Part shown: positions 19,424 through 28,700 of the stretch, piece by piece
Numbering within the stretch: position 1 is the stretch's first letter
Layout of the letters: each line of letters begins with the position of its first letter
NCBI GenBank assembly: GCA_020848075.1
Contig: JADLAV010000053.1
Coordinates: 1 to 45,431 of the forward strand
Direction of reading: 5' to 3'
Source of the DNA: Burkholderiales bacterium
Lineage (GTDB): Bacteria; Pseudomonadota; Gammaproteobacteria; Burkholderiales; SG8-39
DNA length: 45,431 nt
The notes under the pieces: model-generated
Database searches by the model: none
What the model was told of the DNA's origin: nothing
The model's input: the letters and a program-made list of their open reading frames with translations, nothing else
Translations under genes and position numbers: made by a program

Positions 19424-20974
19424 TCACGCCGGCTCCGCTTTGCTCTCGCCGTGCATGGCGAGCCGCAGGATCTTCTGCTCGCTCAGCTCGTCGCGCGGCA
19501 GCTCGCCCGCGATGCGGCCCTCGCGCATGACGTAGGCCCGGTCGCAGACGTGCACGATCTCCGTGAGCTCCGAGCTGATCAGGAGCACCGCCGCGCCCTT
19601 CTCCATGAGCGCCTCCATGAGCGCGAACACCTCCGACTTGGCGCCGACGTCGATGCCCCGCGTCGGCTCGTCGAAGATGAACAGCCGGCATCCGGCCGCG
19701 AGCCACTTGCCGATGACGATCTTCTGCTGGTTGCCGCCGCTCAGCATGCGCACCCGGCGGTCCGCGTCCGGCGTGGCGATGCGCAGGGCGTCGATCATTT
19801 CCTTGGCTTTCCGGCGCGCCACGGGCGCGCGGAACCATCCGCTCGGGAACAGTCTCCACAGGCTCGCGGCGAGGAGGTTGTCGCGCACCGAGCGGAGCAA
19901 GGCGAGGCCCTCCTGCTTGCGGTTTTCGGGGATGAGGCCGACGCCGTGCCGTGCCGCGCGCTCCGGGCCGCCCCGCACGTGCTCGCCGAAGATCCGCACC
20001 TCGCCGCCGGTGACCGGGTCGGCGCCGAACACCGCGCGCGCGACCTCGGTGCGGCCGGCGCCCACCAGACCGGACAGCCCGACGATCTCTCCCGAGCGGA
20101 CGACGAGGTCCACACCCTTGACGCCGGTGCCGGTCGTGAGCCTCCTGACCTCGAGCGCCACGTCGCCGACCGCCGGGAATCGCTGCCGCTCGTACACGGT
20201 GCCGACCGTGCGGCCGACCATCATGCCGATGAGCGCGTCGGGTGTCGTCTCCCGCGCCCCCATCGAGGCGACCCGCCGCCCGTCCCGCAGCACGGTGATG
20301 CGATCGCCGAGCGCGAACACTTCCTTCATCCGGTGGGAGATGTAGACGATCGCGACGCCGGCTGCGCGCAGGCGGCCGATCACCCGGAACAGCGCATCGG
20401 CCTCGCGGTCGGAGATCGACGCGGTGGGCTCGTCCATCACCAGGATGCGCGCGTCCTGCGACAGCGCCTTGGCGATCTCCACCATCTGCTGCTGCGCGAT
20501 GCCCAGGTCGCTCGCGAGCGTGCGCGTATCGTAGTCCAGCTCGAGCGCGGCGAGCTTCTCGCGCGCATCGGCGTGCATGCGGGCGCGATCGACCAGGCGC
20601 GTGAGCGCGCGCCTGGGCTCGCGGCCGAGGTAGATGTTCTGCGCAATGTCGAGGAACGGCACCAGCGAGAACTCCTGGAAGATGACCGCGATGCCGAGCC
20701 GCCGCGCGTCCGCGGGTTCCCGGATCTCGACCGGCCGGCCCTCGCAGACGATCTCGCCCGAGTCGGCCGAGTAGGCGCCGTAGAGGACCTTGATCAGCGA
20801 CGATTTCCCCGCGCCGTTCTCGCCGAGCAGCATGTGCACTTCCCCGGGGAAGATCTGCATGCTCACGTCGTCGAGCGCACGCACGCCGGGGAACGTCTTG
20901 CTCACCCCGCGCAGCTCGAGCAGCGGCTGCGCGGAAGCGGTGGGATGGGCGGCCGCGTTGGCGGAGGGTGGCAT
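19424..20974 (-). CDS. Sugar ABC transporter ATP-binding protein (RbsA-like, two ATPase domains)
   Basis: A 516-residue ATPase with two fused nucleotide-binding domains, normal for RbsA/MglA. Domain 1 has Walker A GENGAGKSSLIKVL, signature LGIAQQQMVEIAKAL and Walker B ILVMDEPTAS. Domain 2 has the degenerate Walker A GLSGLVGAGRTEVAR and signature LSGGNQQKIVIGKWL. ATG 20974 (MPPSANAAAHPT) was chosen; an in-frame ATG at 21085 adds a non-conserved Arg/Ala/His-rich lead. The first gene of the sugar transport operon. Confidence 0.9.
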   Translation of the reverse strand: MPPSANAAAHPTASAQPLLELRGVSKTFPGVRALDDVSMQIFPGEVHMLLGENGAGKSSLIKVLYGAYSADSGEIVCEGRPVEIREPADARRLGIAVIFQEFSLVPFLDIAQNIYLGREPRRALTRLVDRARMHADAREKLAALELDYDTRTLASDLGIAQQQMVEIAKALSQDARILVMDEPTASISDREADALFRVIGRLRAAGVAIVYISHRMKEVFALGDRITVLRDGRRVASMGARETTPDALIGMMVGRTVGTVYERQRFPAVGDVALEVRRLTTGTGVKGVDLVVRSGEIVGLSGLVGAGRTEVARAVFGADPVTGGEVRIFGEHVRGGPERAARHGVGLIPENRKQEGLALLRSVRDNLLAASLWRLFPSGWFRAPVARRKAKEMIDALRIATPDADRRVRMLSGGNQQKIVIGKWLAAGCRLFIFDEPTRGIDVGAKSEVFALMEALMEKGAAVLLISSELTEIVHVCDRAYVMREGRIAGELPRDELSEQKILRLAMHGESKAEPA

Positions 20975-21147
20975 GCGATGACGCGCTGGGGAGGCTGCTG
21001 CTGAAGCTCTACGGTGAATGCGCGCCGGCGAAGCGTGACGGCGCTCAAAGCTTCGATGATCGCACGCCTTCTGCAGGATCGTCACCCGCCGCGAGCACGG
21101 TAGCTCCGATCAGGCGGACCGCAACCGGAAGGCGAAATGCGGCGGTG

Positions 21148-22383
21148 TCAGGCCGGGGGAATTCCCGGCGGCCGATGCGCGGCCATGAAGGCCGGGGTGA
21201 CGACCTTCACACCCTCGCGCCGCGCGTGTTCCTCGAGCCGGCCGCGGATGTGCTCGCGCAGGAACGCCGGGATGCGCTGCAGCCGCGCCTCGGCCGCCGC
21301 CGCCCACGCGATCGCCGAGGACGGAGCGGGCTGCGGCGATGGTTCGGGTTCGGCTTGCGCCGCCGTGACGTAGCGGCAGTTCGGATCCTCGCCCATCATG
21401 TCGCCGTGCCGGGCGAAGGCGCGGGCGCGGCAGCCGCCGCAGCTGTAGCGGAAGTCGCACGCGCCGCACTTGCCCTGCGGCAGCTCGCTCCGCAACCGCA
21501 GCAGCGCCGGGCTCGTATTCCAAATCGCCTGCAGCGGCTCGCGCCCGAGCTCGCCTGCGATCTCGGGGAGGTATGGGCAGGGCGTCACCACGCCCTGCGG
21601 CGTGATGCGCAGGTAGCGCCGCCCCGCGAGGCACGCGCTCGACCAGTCGGCGAATTCGTCGCCAGCCTGCGCGGCCCGCACGCCGAGCACGCGTCGAAGG
21701 TACGGCGCGCAGCGCGCGCGTACTTTCATCGCCGGATGCTCGTGCTGGAGGCGCACGATCTCCGCGAGCGTTTCCTCGTACGCTGCGGGGGAAAGGTCGG
21801 TCTGCGTCGCGCCGCGCCCGGTGCAGACCAGGAAGAACACGTTGAACGCGATCGCGCCGTGTGAGGCCGCGATGGCGGCGATGCCCGCCAGCTCGCGCCG
21901 GTTCTCTTCGAAGGCAGTCGTCTGGACGAGGAGCCCGAGGCCCGCGGCGCGTGCCGCCCGCATGCCGCGCAGCGCGTCGCGCCATGCGCCCGCCTTCCCG
22001 CGCAGGCGGTCGTGAAACGCCGCGTCCGCCGAATCGAGGCTGATGCCGGCGCCCCGCGCCCCGGCAGCCTTCAGACCGGCCGCGCGCCGCTCGCCGAGCA
22101 ACGTGCCGTTGGTGCCGACCACCGGCATGAGCCCGAGCGACGACGCTTCGCGCACCAGCTCGCAAAGATCGCCGCGGAGCAGCGGCTCGCCGCCGGTGAA
22201 CACCAGCATCGCGCCGGGCGCGAGCGCGGCGAGCTCGCCGATCGCCGCCCGCGCTGCGGCGGTGCCGAGCTCGTCTCGCGCCTGCGACTTGCGCTGCACG
22301 GCGTCGAGGTAGCAGTGCGCGCACGCGAGGTTGCAGCTCCGCGTGAGGTTCCAGGAGACGAGATACGGCGGGGCCGCGTTCAC
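21148..22383 (-). CDS. Radical SAM/SPASM protein with C-terminal PCP_red-like domain
   Basis: A 411-residue radical SAM enzyme starting at GTG 22383. Cys17, Cys21 and Cys24 (NLTRSCNLACAHCYLD) bind the SAM cluster, FTGGEPLL is the SAM-contact motif, and a SPASM domain with KCGAC, SCGGC and NCRY holds auxiliary clusters. The opening and FNVFFLVCTGRG resemble the NirJ/AhbD haem-modifying group and TIGR04053 proteins. Residues about 358-402 (AEARLQRIPAFLREHIRG ... EEHARREGVKVVTP) match the PCP_red domain at the end of protochlorophyllide reductase BchB. It is the last gene of the Nxr-like chain, 21 bases after the gamma subunit. Maturation of a haem or peptide of the complex is an inference. Confidence 0.85.
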   Translation of the reverse strand: MNAAPPYLVSWNLTRSCNLACAHCYLDAVQRKSQARDELGTAAARAAIGELAALAPGAMLVFTGGEPLLRGDLCELVREASSLGLMPVVGTNGTLLGERRAAGLKAAGARGAGISLDSADAAFHDRLRGKAGAWRDALRGMRAARAAGLGLLVQTTAFEENRRELAGIAAIAASHGAIAFNVFFLVCTGRGATQTDLSPAAYEETLAEIVRLQHEHPAMKVRARCAPYLRRVLGVRAAQAGDEFADWSSACLAGRRYLRITPQGVVTPCPYLPEIAGELGREPLQAIWNTSPALLRLRSELPQGKCGACDFRYSCGGCRARAFARHGDMMGEDPNCRYVTAAQAEPEPSPQPAPSSAIAWAAAAEARLQRIPAFLREHIRGRLEEHARREGVKVVTPAFMAAHRPPGIPPA

Positions 22384-22404
22384 GACACCCCCCGATGAGG
22401 AGGC

Positions 22405-23427
22405 TCAATCCCGGTGCGCGGCGCCTCGCCGGCGCAGCCGGCGGAGCGCCGCTATCTGCGCCGCGAACACGCCCGCCACCACGGCGACCGGCGCGAGATA
22501 GGTCGCGACACCCGTCGGCTGCTCGAGGCTGAGGAAGTACCACGTCGAGACCGACTTCTCGCCGCCTCTCTCGTGCTTTTCGCCGTTCCAGGCGGCGAAC
22601 GCGATCGGGAACGTCTTGCCGCGCTCGAAGCTGAACGCGTCCTGCGCGCGCGGAATGCTGACCACCGCTTTCCAGACGCCGTCTTTCCAGAGCGCCTTCG
22701 ACTCGGCGTCCTGGTTGTCCGGCGCGACCGCCTCGAGCGTGCCAAAGCCGTGCGCGACGAGCTTCTCCACCGCGCGCTTGGTCTGCAGGGCGGGATCCAT
22801 GAGCGGATTGCCCGCCCACCAGCTCGGAACGAACGCCTTGTCGCCGCCCGGTTTGCCATAGTCGGCAGCCTCGGCGATCTCGCTCGCGGCGCGGGCGGAG
22901 AACGGATACCAGTCCACCACCATGTGCGGATATTTCGCGTCGACGTCGGGCGGCGCGGCTGCCGCCCAGTCCGCCTTCCACTGGTAGATCAGCACCGGGC
23001 GCTCGCGCTCGCCCATGCCGAAGAAGGGCATGCCTTTCGCCGGGTCGTACGGGAACTCGATCGCCACGGCGTCGCGAAACGCCTGCGCGCCGCCCTCCAT
23101 CGCGTCGCGCTCGGCGTCGCGCCACTCGAGCCGCAGGCCGAGACGATCTTCGGTGTAGAGCGCGCGCACTTCCAGCGCCTTCACGCCGGTCTCGTAGCGC
23201 CGCGGCTTCACCACCGCCTGCGGCGCGAGCGGCACTTCGAGCGCATCGGACTCGCGCCACGCCTGTGCGTCGGGGTCGTCCGGGATCCTGTCCACGGGCC
23301 GCGCGAGGAGGCTCGCCTTCTCGGCAGCCTGCGCGCGGCGGGCGGGCAGCGCGAGCCATGCGCCGAACGCGGCGAGCGGCACGGCGAGCCACGAGCGGCG
23401 TTCACGGTTCACGTCAGGTGCGCTCAT
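22405..23427 (-). CDS. EbdC-like haem-binding gamma subunit of type II molybdoenzyme
   Basis: A 340-residue protein with a signal-like N-terminus (LAVPLAAFGAWLALPARRAQA), a beta-rich domain of the ethylbenzene-dehydrogenase gamma (cytochrome b-binding) family, and a C-terminal membrane helix (YLAPVAVVAGVFAAQIAAL) followed by a basic tail. Family segments include LGLRLEWRDAERDAMEGG, DAVAIEFPYD and WKAVVSIPRAQ. Relatives (EbdC, SerC, NxrC) hold one b-haem that passes electrons between the beta subunit and cytochrome c. The Met and Lys haem ligands cannot be fixed by eye. ATG 23427 gives the signal sequence and overlaps the chaperone gene by 14 bases. Confidence 0.82.
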   Translation of the reverse strand: MSAPDVNRERRSWLAVPLAAFGAWLALPARRAQAAEKASLLARPVDRIPDDPDAQAWRESDALEVPLAPQAVVKPRRYETGVKALEVRALYTEDRLGLRLEWRDAERDAMEGGAQAFRDAVAIEFPYDPAKGMPFFGMGERERPVLIYQWKADWAAAAPPDVDAKYPHMVVDWYPFSARAASEIAEAADYGKPGGDKAFVPSWWAGNPLMDPALQTKRAVEKLVAHGFGTLEAVAPDNQDAESKALWKDGVWKAVVSIPRAQDAFSFERGKTFPIAFAAWNGEKHERGGEKSVSTWYFLSLEQPTGVATYLAPVAVVAGVFAAQIAALRRLRRRGAAHRD

Positions 23428-24166
23428 GGACCACCTCGACTCGACTGGCGGCGGCAGGCCCGCCGCATCGCGCCCCACAGGCGTCGTCCGGCGCCTCCGG
23501 TGCTTCGTTCAACCTGCCGCCCGCGGCCGGCCGCACGCCGAGCTGCGCCGTCTCGGCGGCGAGAAACGCTTCGAGCAGCTGTGCGAGCGCCGCGTAGAGC
23601 CCCTCGCCCGCGACCCCGCGCAGCCGCCGCGCGAAGGCGCACGCCCACACGCCCAGATGCCGCTCGAGGAATTTCGCCTGCGACGTGCGGCAATGCGCGA
23701 CCCGCTCGGGCGTCTCGCCGCGCCCGGCGGCGTGCGCTTCCTTGAGGCAGAGGAACTGCATGAATTCGAGCTCGATGCCGATGTGGTCGGCGCGCTCGTG
23801 CAACGCGGGGGCGGTTTCCAGGCCGAAAGCGCGGTAGAAGCCGGCGATGTCGGCGAGCGTCTGCGTCTGCTGGAACAGATTTGCCTGGTCGTACTCCGCC
23901 TCGTAGGGCGGACACTCCTTGGAAATCGCGTAGCCGAAGCAGCGCACGTGGGCCGCACGCCATCGCGCGAGCGACATCCGCGCGACGATCGCGCGCGCAG
24001 CATGCGCCTGCGCTCCGCTCGCCGCGTCGCCGAGCGCGCGCAGACTTTCCTCGGACACGGCCAGCGCCCGCCGCAGCTCGTGCAGCACCGCCGGGTCCGG
24101 GTCCGAGAACGCGAGCGACAGCGCCCCGTAGACGCGGCTCCTGCAAAGCGGGGCCGGCGCGTTCAT
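23414..24166 (-). CDS. TorD/NarJ-type molybdoenzyme chaperone
   Basis: An all-helical cytoplasmic chaperone of 250 residues for cofactor insertion and Tat proofreading of the alpha subunit. The family motif ECPPYEAEYDQANLFQQTQT and the helices around ADIAGFYRAFGL and HIGIELEFMQFLCLKEA are typical of chaperones in EbdD/DdhD/NarJ groups. ATG 24166 overlaps the beta stop as ATGA. The position after the beta gene is standard for type II DMSO-reductase operons. The last 30 residues (Cys/Gly/Ala-rich) are not conserved. Confidence 0.88.
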   Translation of the reverse strand: MNAPAPLCRSRVYGALSLAFSDPDPAVLHELRRALAVSEESLRALGDAASGAQAHAARAIVARMSLARWRAAHVRCFGYAISKECPPYEAEYDQANLFQQTQTLADIAGFYRAFGLETAPALHERADHIGIELEFMQFLCLKEAHAAGRGETPERVAHCRTSQAKFLERHLGVWACAFARRLRGVAGEGLYAALAQLLEAFLAAETAQLGVRPAAGGRLNEAPEAPDDACGARCGGPAAASRVEVVHERT

Positions 24167-25434
24167 ATCGAGTTGTAGTGCTTGTCGGCGCGCACGACCT
24201 TCGGCTCTTCCACCGTCACGCGCGCGACCTCCTTGCCGGAGCGTGAGAAACCGACGACCGTGTCGTTGTACATCTCCCACTTGCGGCCTCCGATGGTGGT
24301 CTCGAATACTTTCGGCCCCGGCAGGAGCTTGTAGCGGAACACCATGGTCTGGCTGGCGCGAAACAACTGCAGCACCGCGAGCAGCTCGCGCGAGGGCCGC
24401 GTGTAGCGCTCGATCGCCTCGTCCACGCCGGGGCCGAACATCTGGTGCAGATACGGCCGCGGCACCCAGCGCGGCGGGATGTAGTAGCCGTTCGGCTCGG
24501 TGCCGAACTGCGGGTAGAGCGGCAACGCCACCTTCTCGACCTTGATCAGGAAGTAGAGCGGGTGGTCGCGTTGCTCGACCCAGGCGCCGTCCGCGCCGAC
24601 CTCGACGAGCCCCTGCATCCGGATCTTGCCCACGCAGGCGGCCATGCAGCGCGTCTCCATCGGCTCGCCCTCGGTGAGCGCGTCCTTGCCCTCGATCCGC
24701 GGAAAGCAGGCGATGCACTTTTCCGAGACGCGCGTGGTGGCGCGGAACATCGGCTTCTTGTACGGGCAGGCCGCGACGCACTTGCGGTAGCCGCGGCAAC
24801 GCTTCTGGTCGATCAGCACGATGCCGTCTTCGGGACGCTTGTAGATCGCACGCCGCGGGCAGGCGGCCAGGCACGCCGGATAGGTGCAGTGGTTGCACAG
24901 CCGTTGCAGGTAGAAAAACCAGGTCTCGTGCTCGGGGAGCGTCGCCGGCTTGAGGTTGAGCGAGGCGCGCTGATCCTGCGAGCCGGTCGCGGTGTCCTCA
25001 TAGATGTTCGGAAAACGCCATTCCTGATCGGTCGGCTCGTAGCCGAGCGCGACCGCGTCGCGCCGGTCGGCCGCGCGCGCCACCTCGAAGACCGTCATCC
25101 CGTCGTAGACGCCGTACGGCTTCTTCGCGTCGCGCTGCGCGGCATCCCACGCCGCCTCGCGCCCGGTCTTCTGGTGCGCGCCGTCGAGAAGCTCGAGCAG
25201 TTTCGCGTCCCAGAACTGCGGGTAGCCTCCGTAGGGCTTGGTTTCGACGTTGTTCCACCACATGTATTCCTGGCCCTTGGAGAAGGTCCAGGTCGACTTG
25301 CACGCCATCGTGCAGGTCTGGCACGCGATGCAGCGGTTGATGTTGAAGACGAACGCGAACTGCTCCTTGGGATGCGCTTCGCGGTGCGGGTACTCCATCG
25401 GCCGCCCGAGCTGCCAGTTGTAGACTTTAGGCAT
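24163..25434 (-). CDS. Type II molybdoenzyme beta subunit, NxrB-like Fe-S protein
   Basis: A 423-residue electron-transfer subunit with four cluster motifs. They are Cys35/38/41/45 (CIACQTCTMAC), Cys180/183/188/192 (CNHCTYPACLAAC), Cys213/219/223 (CRGYRKCVAAC) and Cys240/243/263/267. In the third motif Tyr216 stands where a cluster Cys would be (NarH has Trp), as expected for a 3Fe-4S cluster. The N-terminal MPKVYNWQLGR and SKGQEYMWWNNVETKPYGGY are very close to what I recall of NxrB from Nitrospira and anammox bacteria, clearly more than to NarH or PcrB. There is no signal peptide, so it should be carried out with alpha by Tat. Confidence 0.92.
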   Translation of the reverse strand: MPKVYNWQLGRPMEYPHREAHPKEQFAFVFNINRCIACQTCTMACKSTWTFSKGQEYMWWNNVETKPYGGYPQFWDAKLLELLDGAHQKTGREAAWDAAQRDAKKPYGVYDGMTVFEVARAADRRDAVALGYEPTDQEWRFPNIYEDTATGSQDQRASLNLKPATLPEHETWFFYLQRLCNHCTYPACLAACPRRAIYKRPEDGIVLIDQKRCRGYRKCVAACPYKKPMFRATTRVSEKCIACFPRIEGKDALTEGEPMETRCMAACVGKIRMQGLVEVGADGAWVEQRDHPLYFLIKVEKVALPLYPQFGTEPNGYYIPPRWVPRPYLHQMFGPGVDEAIERYTRPSRELLAVLQLFRASQTMVFRYKLLPGPKVFETTIGGRKWEMYNDTVVGFSRSGKEVARVTVEEPKVVRADKHYNSI

Positions 25435-25705
25435 CGGTGCCGACTCCCTCCGGGTCGCCGCTCCCGGCCCATTGCCCGAGCGCTTCCCCGATCAACGCGC
25501 GGATCCGCTCCTCGCCGAGCGCCTGGTAAAGACCGTGGGTCGCGCGATAGCAGGGGCGCGTGAACAGGAGGGCGATGCGCTGCTCGTCCCAGCCGAGCAG
25601 CAGATACTCCTCGATCAGGCAGCGCGCCATGATCGCCGGGTCGCCTGCCGGCAAGCCTATGCCGACGAGCTCCATCGGATCGGTATGCTCCGCAGGTTTC
25701 ATCAT
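25427..25705 (-). CDS. Small helical protein between alpha and beta genes (function unknown)
   Basis: A 92-residue protein from ATG 25705. Its start overlaps the alpha stop (ATGATGA) and its end overlaps the beta start by 8 bases, so it is translated as part of the complex operon. The core IEEYLLLGWDEQRIALLFTR and PCYRATHGLYQALGEERIRA reads as helical, with two Cys and no membrane segment or signal. I recall similar unnamed proteins next to other DMSO-reductase-type enzymes but no assigned role. An assembly factor or small subunit is possible. The tight overlap on both sides supports a real gene. Confidence 0.75.
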   Translation of the reverse strand: MMKPAEHTDPMELVGIGLPAGDPAIMARCLIEEYLLLGWDEQRIALLFTRPCYRATHGLYQALGEERIRALIGEALGQWAGSGDPEGVGTDA

Positions 25706-28700
25706 CCCCCGCCTTTCACCTTGATGACCCCGCCCTTGAGGTAGCGCGCCGTGAAGTCGCTCTCGTGCGCCGGCGAGTGGCCGCTCGTGGCCGGCTCCCA
25801 GACGCCCTTGCCGCCGAGCCCCCCCGGCTCGGCCTTCTGGATGCGGACCAGCGTCTCCTTCGGTACCGTGTTGACCGCATGGTTGTCGCCGTCGAAGCCG
25901 AACACGAAGCCCATGCTGCCGACCTTCTTGTGGAACAGGCTGTCGGTCTGGTGCATGGGGGGCGCCCAGCCGCGCGTCACGCTCTGGTGCGATCCGTAGC
26001 GGAAGCTCGACTGGTACCCGGTGTCGCTCGCGAGCGCGCGCTTGTCGGGCCGGGTCTCGTGCGCCTTCACCGTGCGCTCGCTCGCGATCCACGCACTGTG
26101 CTTGGTCATCACGACGTGGTAGGGATAGGCCGGGTTGTACTTCACGCGCGTCAGCAGCCGGAACGCCTTGTAGCGCGGATCGGAGTCCTTCCAGCCGGCG
26201 TACGGCCGATCGACGGGATTGGCGTCGACGTAGATGTAGTCGCCGTCCTCGATGCCGAGATCCTTCGCGGCCTGCGGGTTCATGTGGACCTGCCAGTCGC
26301 CGACGCCGGGCTGACGGATGTCCATGCGGTAGGGATCGCCGAAGTTGGTGCTCCAGATCCAGTTCCAGTCCACCGTCGCCCACGACGAGTGCGTGGTGTG
26401 CCGGCTCTTCGGCGTCATGCAGTAGAAGCGATAGCCCTCCTCCCATAGCGGGTTCTTCGTCTTCTTCACGTCCTTCCACGCGAGCTTGTTGTTCGCCACC
26501 GCCCGCAGGTCCGCATCCAGCGCCTTCGCCTGCAGCATCTGCGGCGTGATGCCGAAGTTGTTCGGCCGCACGAACGGGCTCGACGACACGATCACTCCCG
26601 GCAGGTACGGCGTCGCCTCGGGCGCCTCGCGGTGCACGACCAGGTTCTCGCCGTATTCGATCGCCTCCGGGATGTCGGTATAGGCGTTGAGCCGCCCGGT
26701 GTCGGTATAGAACGGCACGCTGTCGTGGACCTGCTCGTAGAACGCGACCCGCGGATAGGTGCGGAACAGCATCAGCGCCGCACCCGGCTCGCCGTACTTG
26801 CCGGCGAGGATGTCGCTCACCTGGTAGCCCTGCGTGGTGCAGGACGCGTCGAGCACGCGCTGGATGTAGACCTCGGGCTTGCCCTCGAGCATGAACTTCC
26901 AGTAGTCGCGGAAGCGCGTCTCGCCGGTGAGCTTGGCGAGCTTCTCCGCGACGAGCGCGAAGATCATGCCGTCGTCCTTCGAGTCGTACAGCGGCTTGAT
27001 GCCGTCGCCGCCCCAGAGCTGCAGGAACGGGTTCGAGCACGAGCCGCCGCACTCGCGCGTCTGGAACTCGAGCCAGGTGTTGGCCGGCAGAACGACGTCG
27101 GCGTATTCGGCGGAGCCGGTCCACTCCACCTGCTGATCGATGATGAGATCGATCTTGGGGTTGACGTTCACCAGGAGGTGGTAGATCCACTTCGCCTGGT
27201 TCATCAGGTTCGCGTTGTTGTACCACATCACCTTGGTCGGGGTCGGCAGGTGGGTCTTGCCGGTGAAGTTCTTCCGGCCGGCCGGCGTGTCGACGATGAA
27301 CGGCCGGTCGCCGAACCCCCAGTAGCTCACTTCCTCGCCGTGCAGCAGCTCGCGCAGGTTCCCCTCGGCGAGCCGGCCCTTCGGATCCAGCACCGGCCTG
27401 AACGGATCCTCCCTCACGTAAACGCCGACCCCCGGCCCCGACCAGGACGTGCCCTGAAAGAGCGCGCCCTTGTAGTTGCCTGCCCAGGTGTGCGCGCCCG
27501 AGCCGGGGATGCCGATGCTGCCCACCAGCATGAGCGGAAGGCACACCGCACGGTTGTGCAGCGTGGCGTGGAAGTAGTGGTTGATGCCCTCGCCGTAGTG
27601 GATCGCGATCGGATAGGTCTCGCGCGGCTTGCCCTTGAAGTCGGGGTCCCAGAAGCGCCGGCCGAAGTCCTTCGCCAGGCGCTCGAGGAGGTCCTTCGGC
27701 GCGCCGCAGATCTCGTGCACCGTGTCGATGTCGTAGTCGCGCAGGTGCAGCCGGTACATCTCCCACACCGTCATCGCCTCGACTTCCTTGCCGTCCGCGA
27801 GGCGCACGGTGCCCTTCCAGTCGAGCTGCGGGTCCACGCCCTGCTCCGCGAGGTGCGTACCGACGTCGTCGCGGCTGATCGGCTTGACGCCGCCCGACTT
27901 GCGGTCGAAGACCACGAAGTCGCCGATCCGCTCGCGCTGCTCGGCGGTGAGTCCGTGGATCCTGACGCCGGGCCCCTTCGAGATGTCCTTGTTGCGGTAG
28001 CCGGCGACGATCTCCCCCGGCTTCAGGCGCTTCAGCGTGTCGGTGCGCACGAGGAGCGGAAAGTCCGTGAACTGCTTGACGAACGCCTCGTCGTACCAGC
28101 CTTGCTCCATCAGGTGGCGCGCGACGTAGAGGAAGATCGTGGTGTCCGAGAGGCCCGGCCGCACCGAGATCCAGTAGTCGGCCTTGCTCGCCGACGGGTT
28201 GTATTCGGGCGCGATCACCGCGATGTGCCCGCCGCGCTCCATGATCTCGTTCAGCCAGTGCGCCTCGGGCATCTTGTTCTCGATCAGGTTCTTGCCCACC
28301 TGCACGGTGAACTTGGTGAAGCGCAGGTCGTTCAGATCGATGTCCGAGGTCTGCAGCCCGTGGACGAACGGCTGGCCCGGCGCCTGGTCGCCGCGCCAGG
28401 TGTATTCGGACCAGTCGCGCCCGCCCTTCGCCTGCTCCGGACCGACCTTGCGCACCTGCGCGTCGACGAGCCCGAGCATGTTGGCGAAGCGGAAGATGCC
28501 GAACTTGCCGATCACGCCGTGCGGCGGCAGCGAGCTGCCGAGCTTCATGGTGCGCGTGCCCGCCCCGCCCCAGTGCTCGAGCATCTCCGGCACATAGCCG
28601 TCGTTCTTCACCAGGCGCCGCCGGCCCTCCTCGCCGCTATAGGTGCGGGCGATCGCGATGAGCGCCTTCGCGACGTAGGTCGTCGCCTCGTCCCAGGATA

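Noticed and set aside
25427-27766. 779-codon minus-strand frame ending at 25427
   Set aside because: Only its last 92 codons (from 25705) are used; the upstream part is a shadow of the alpha gene in another frame.
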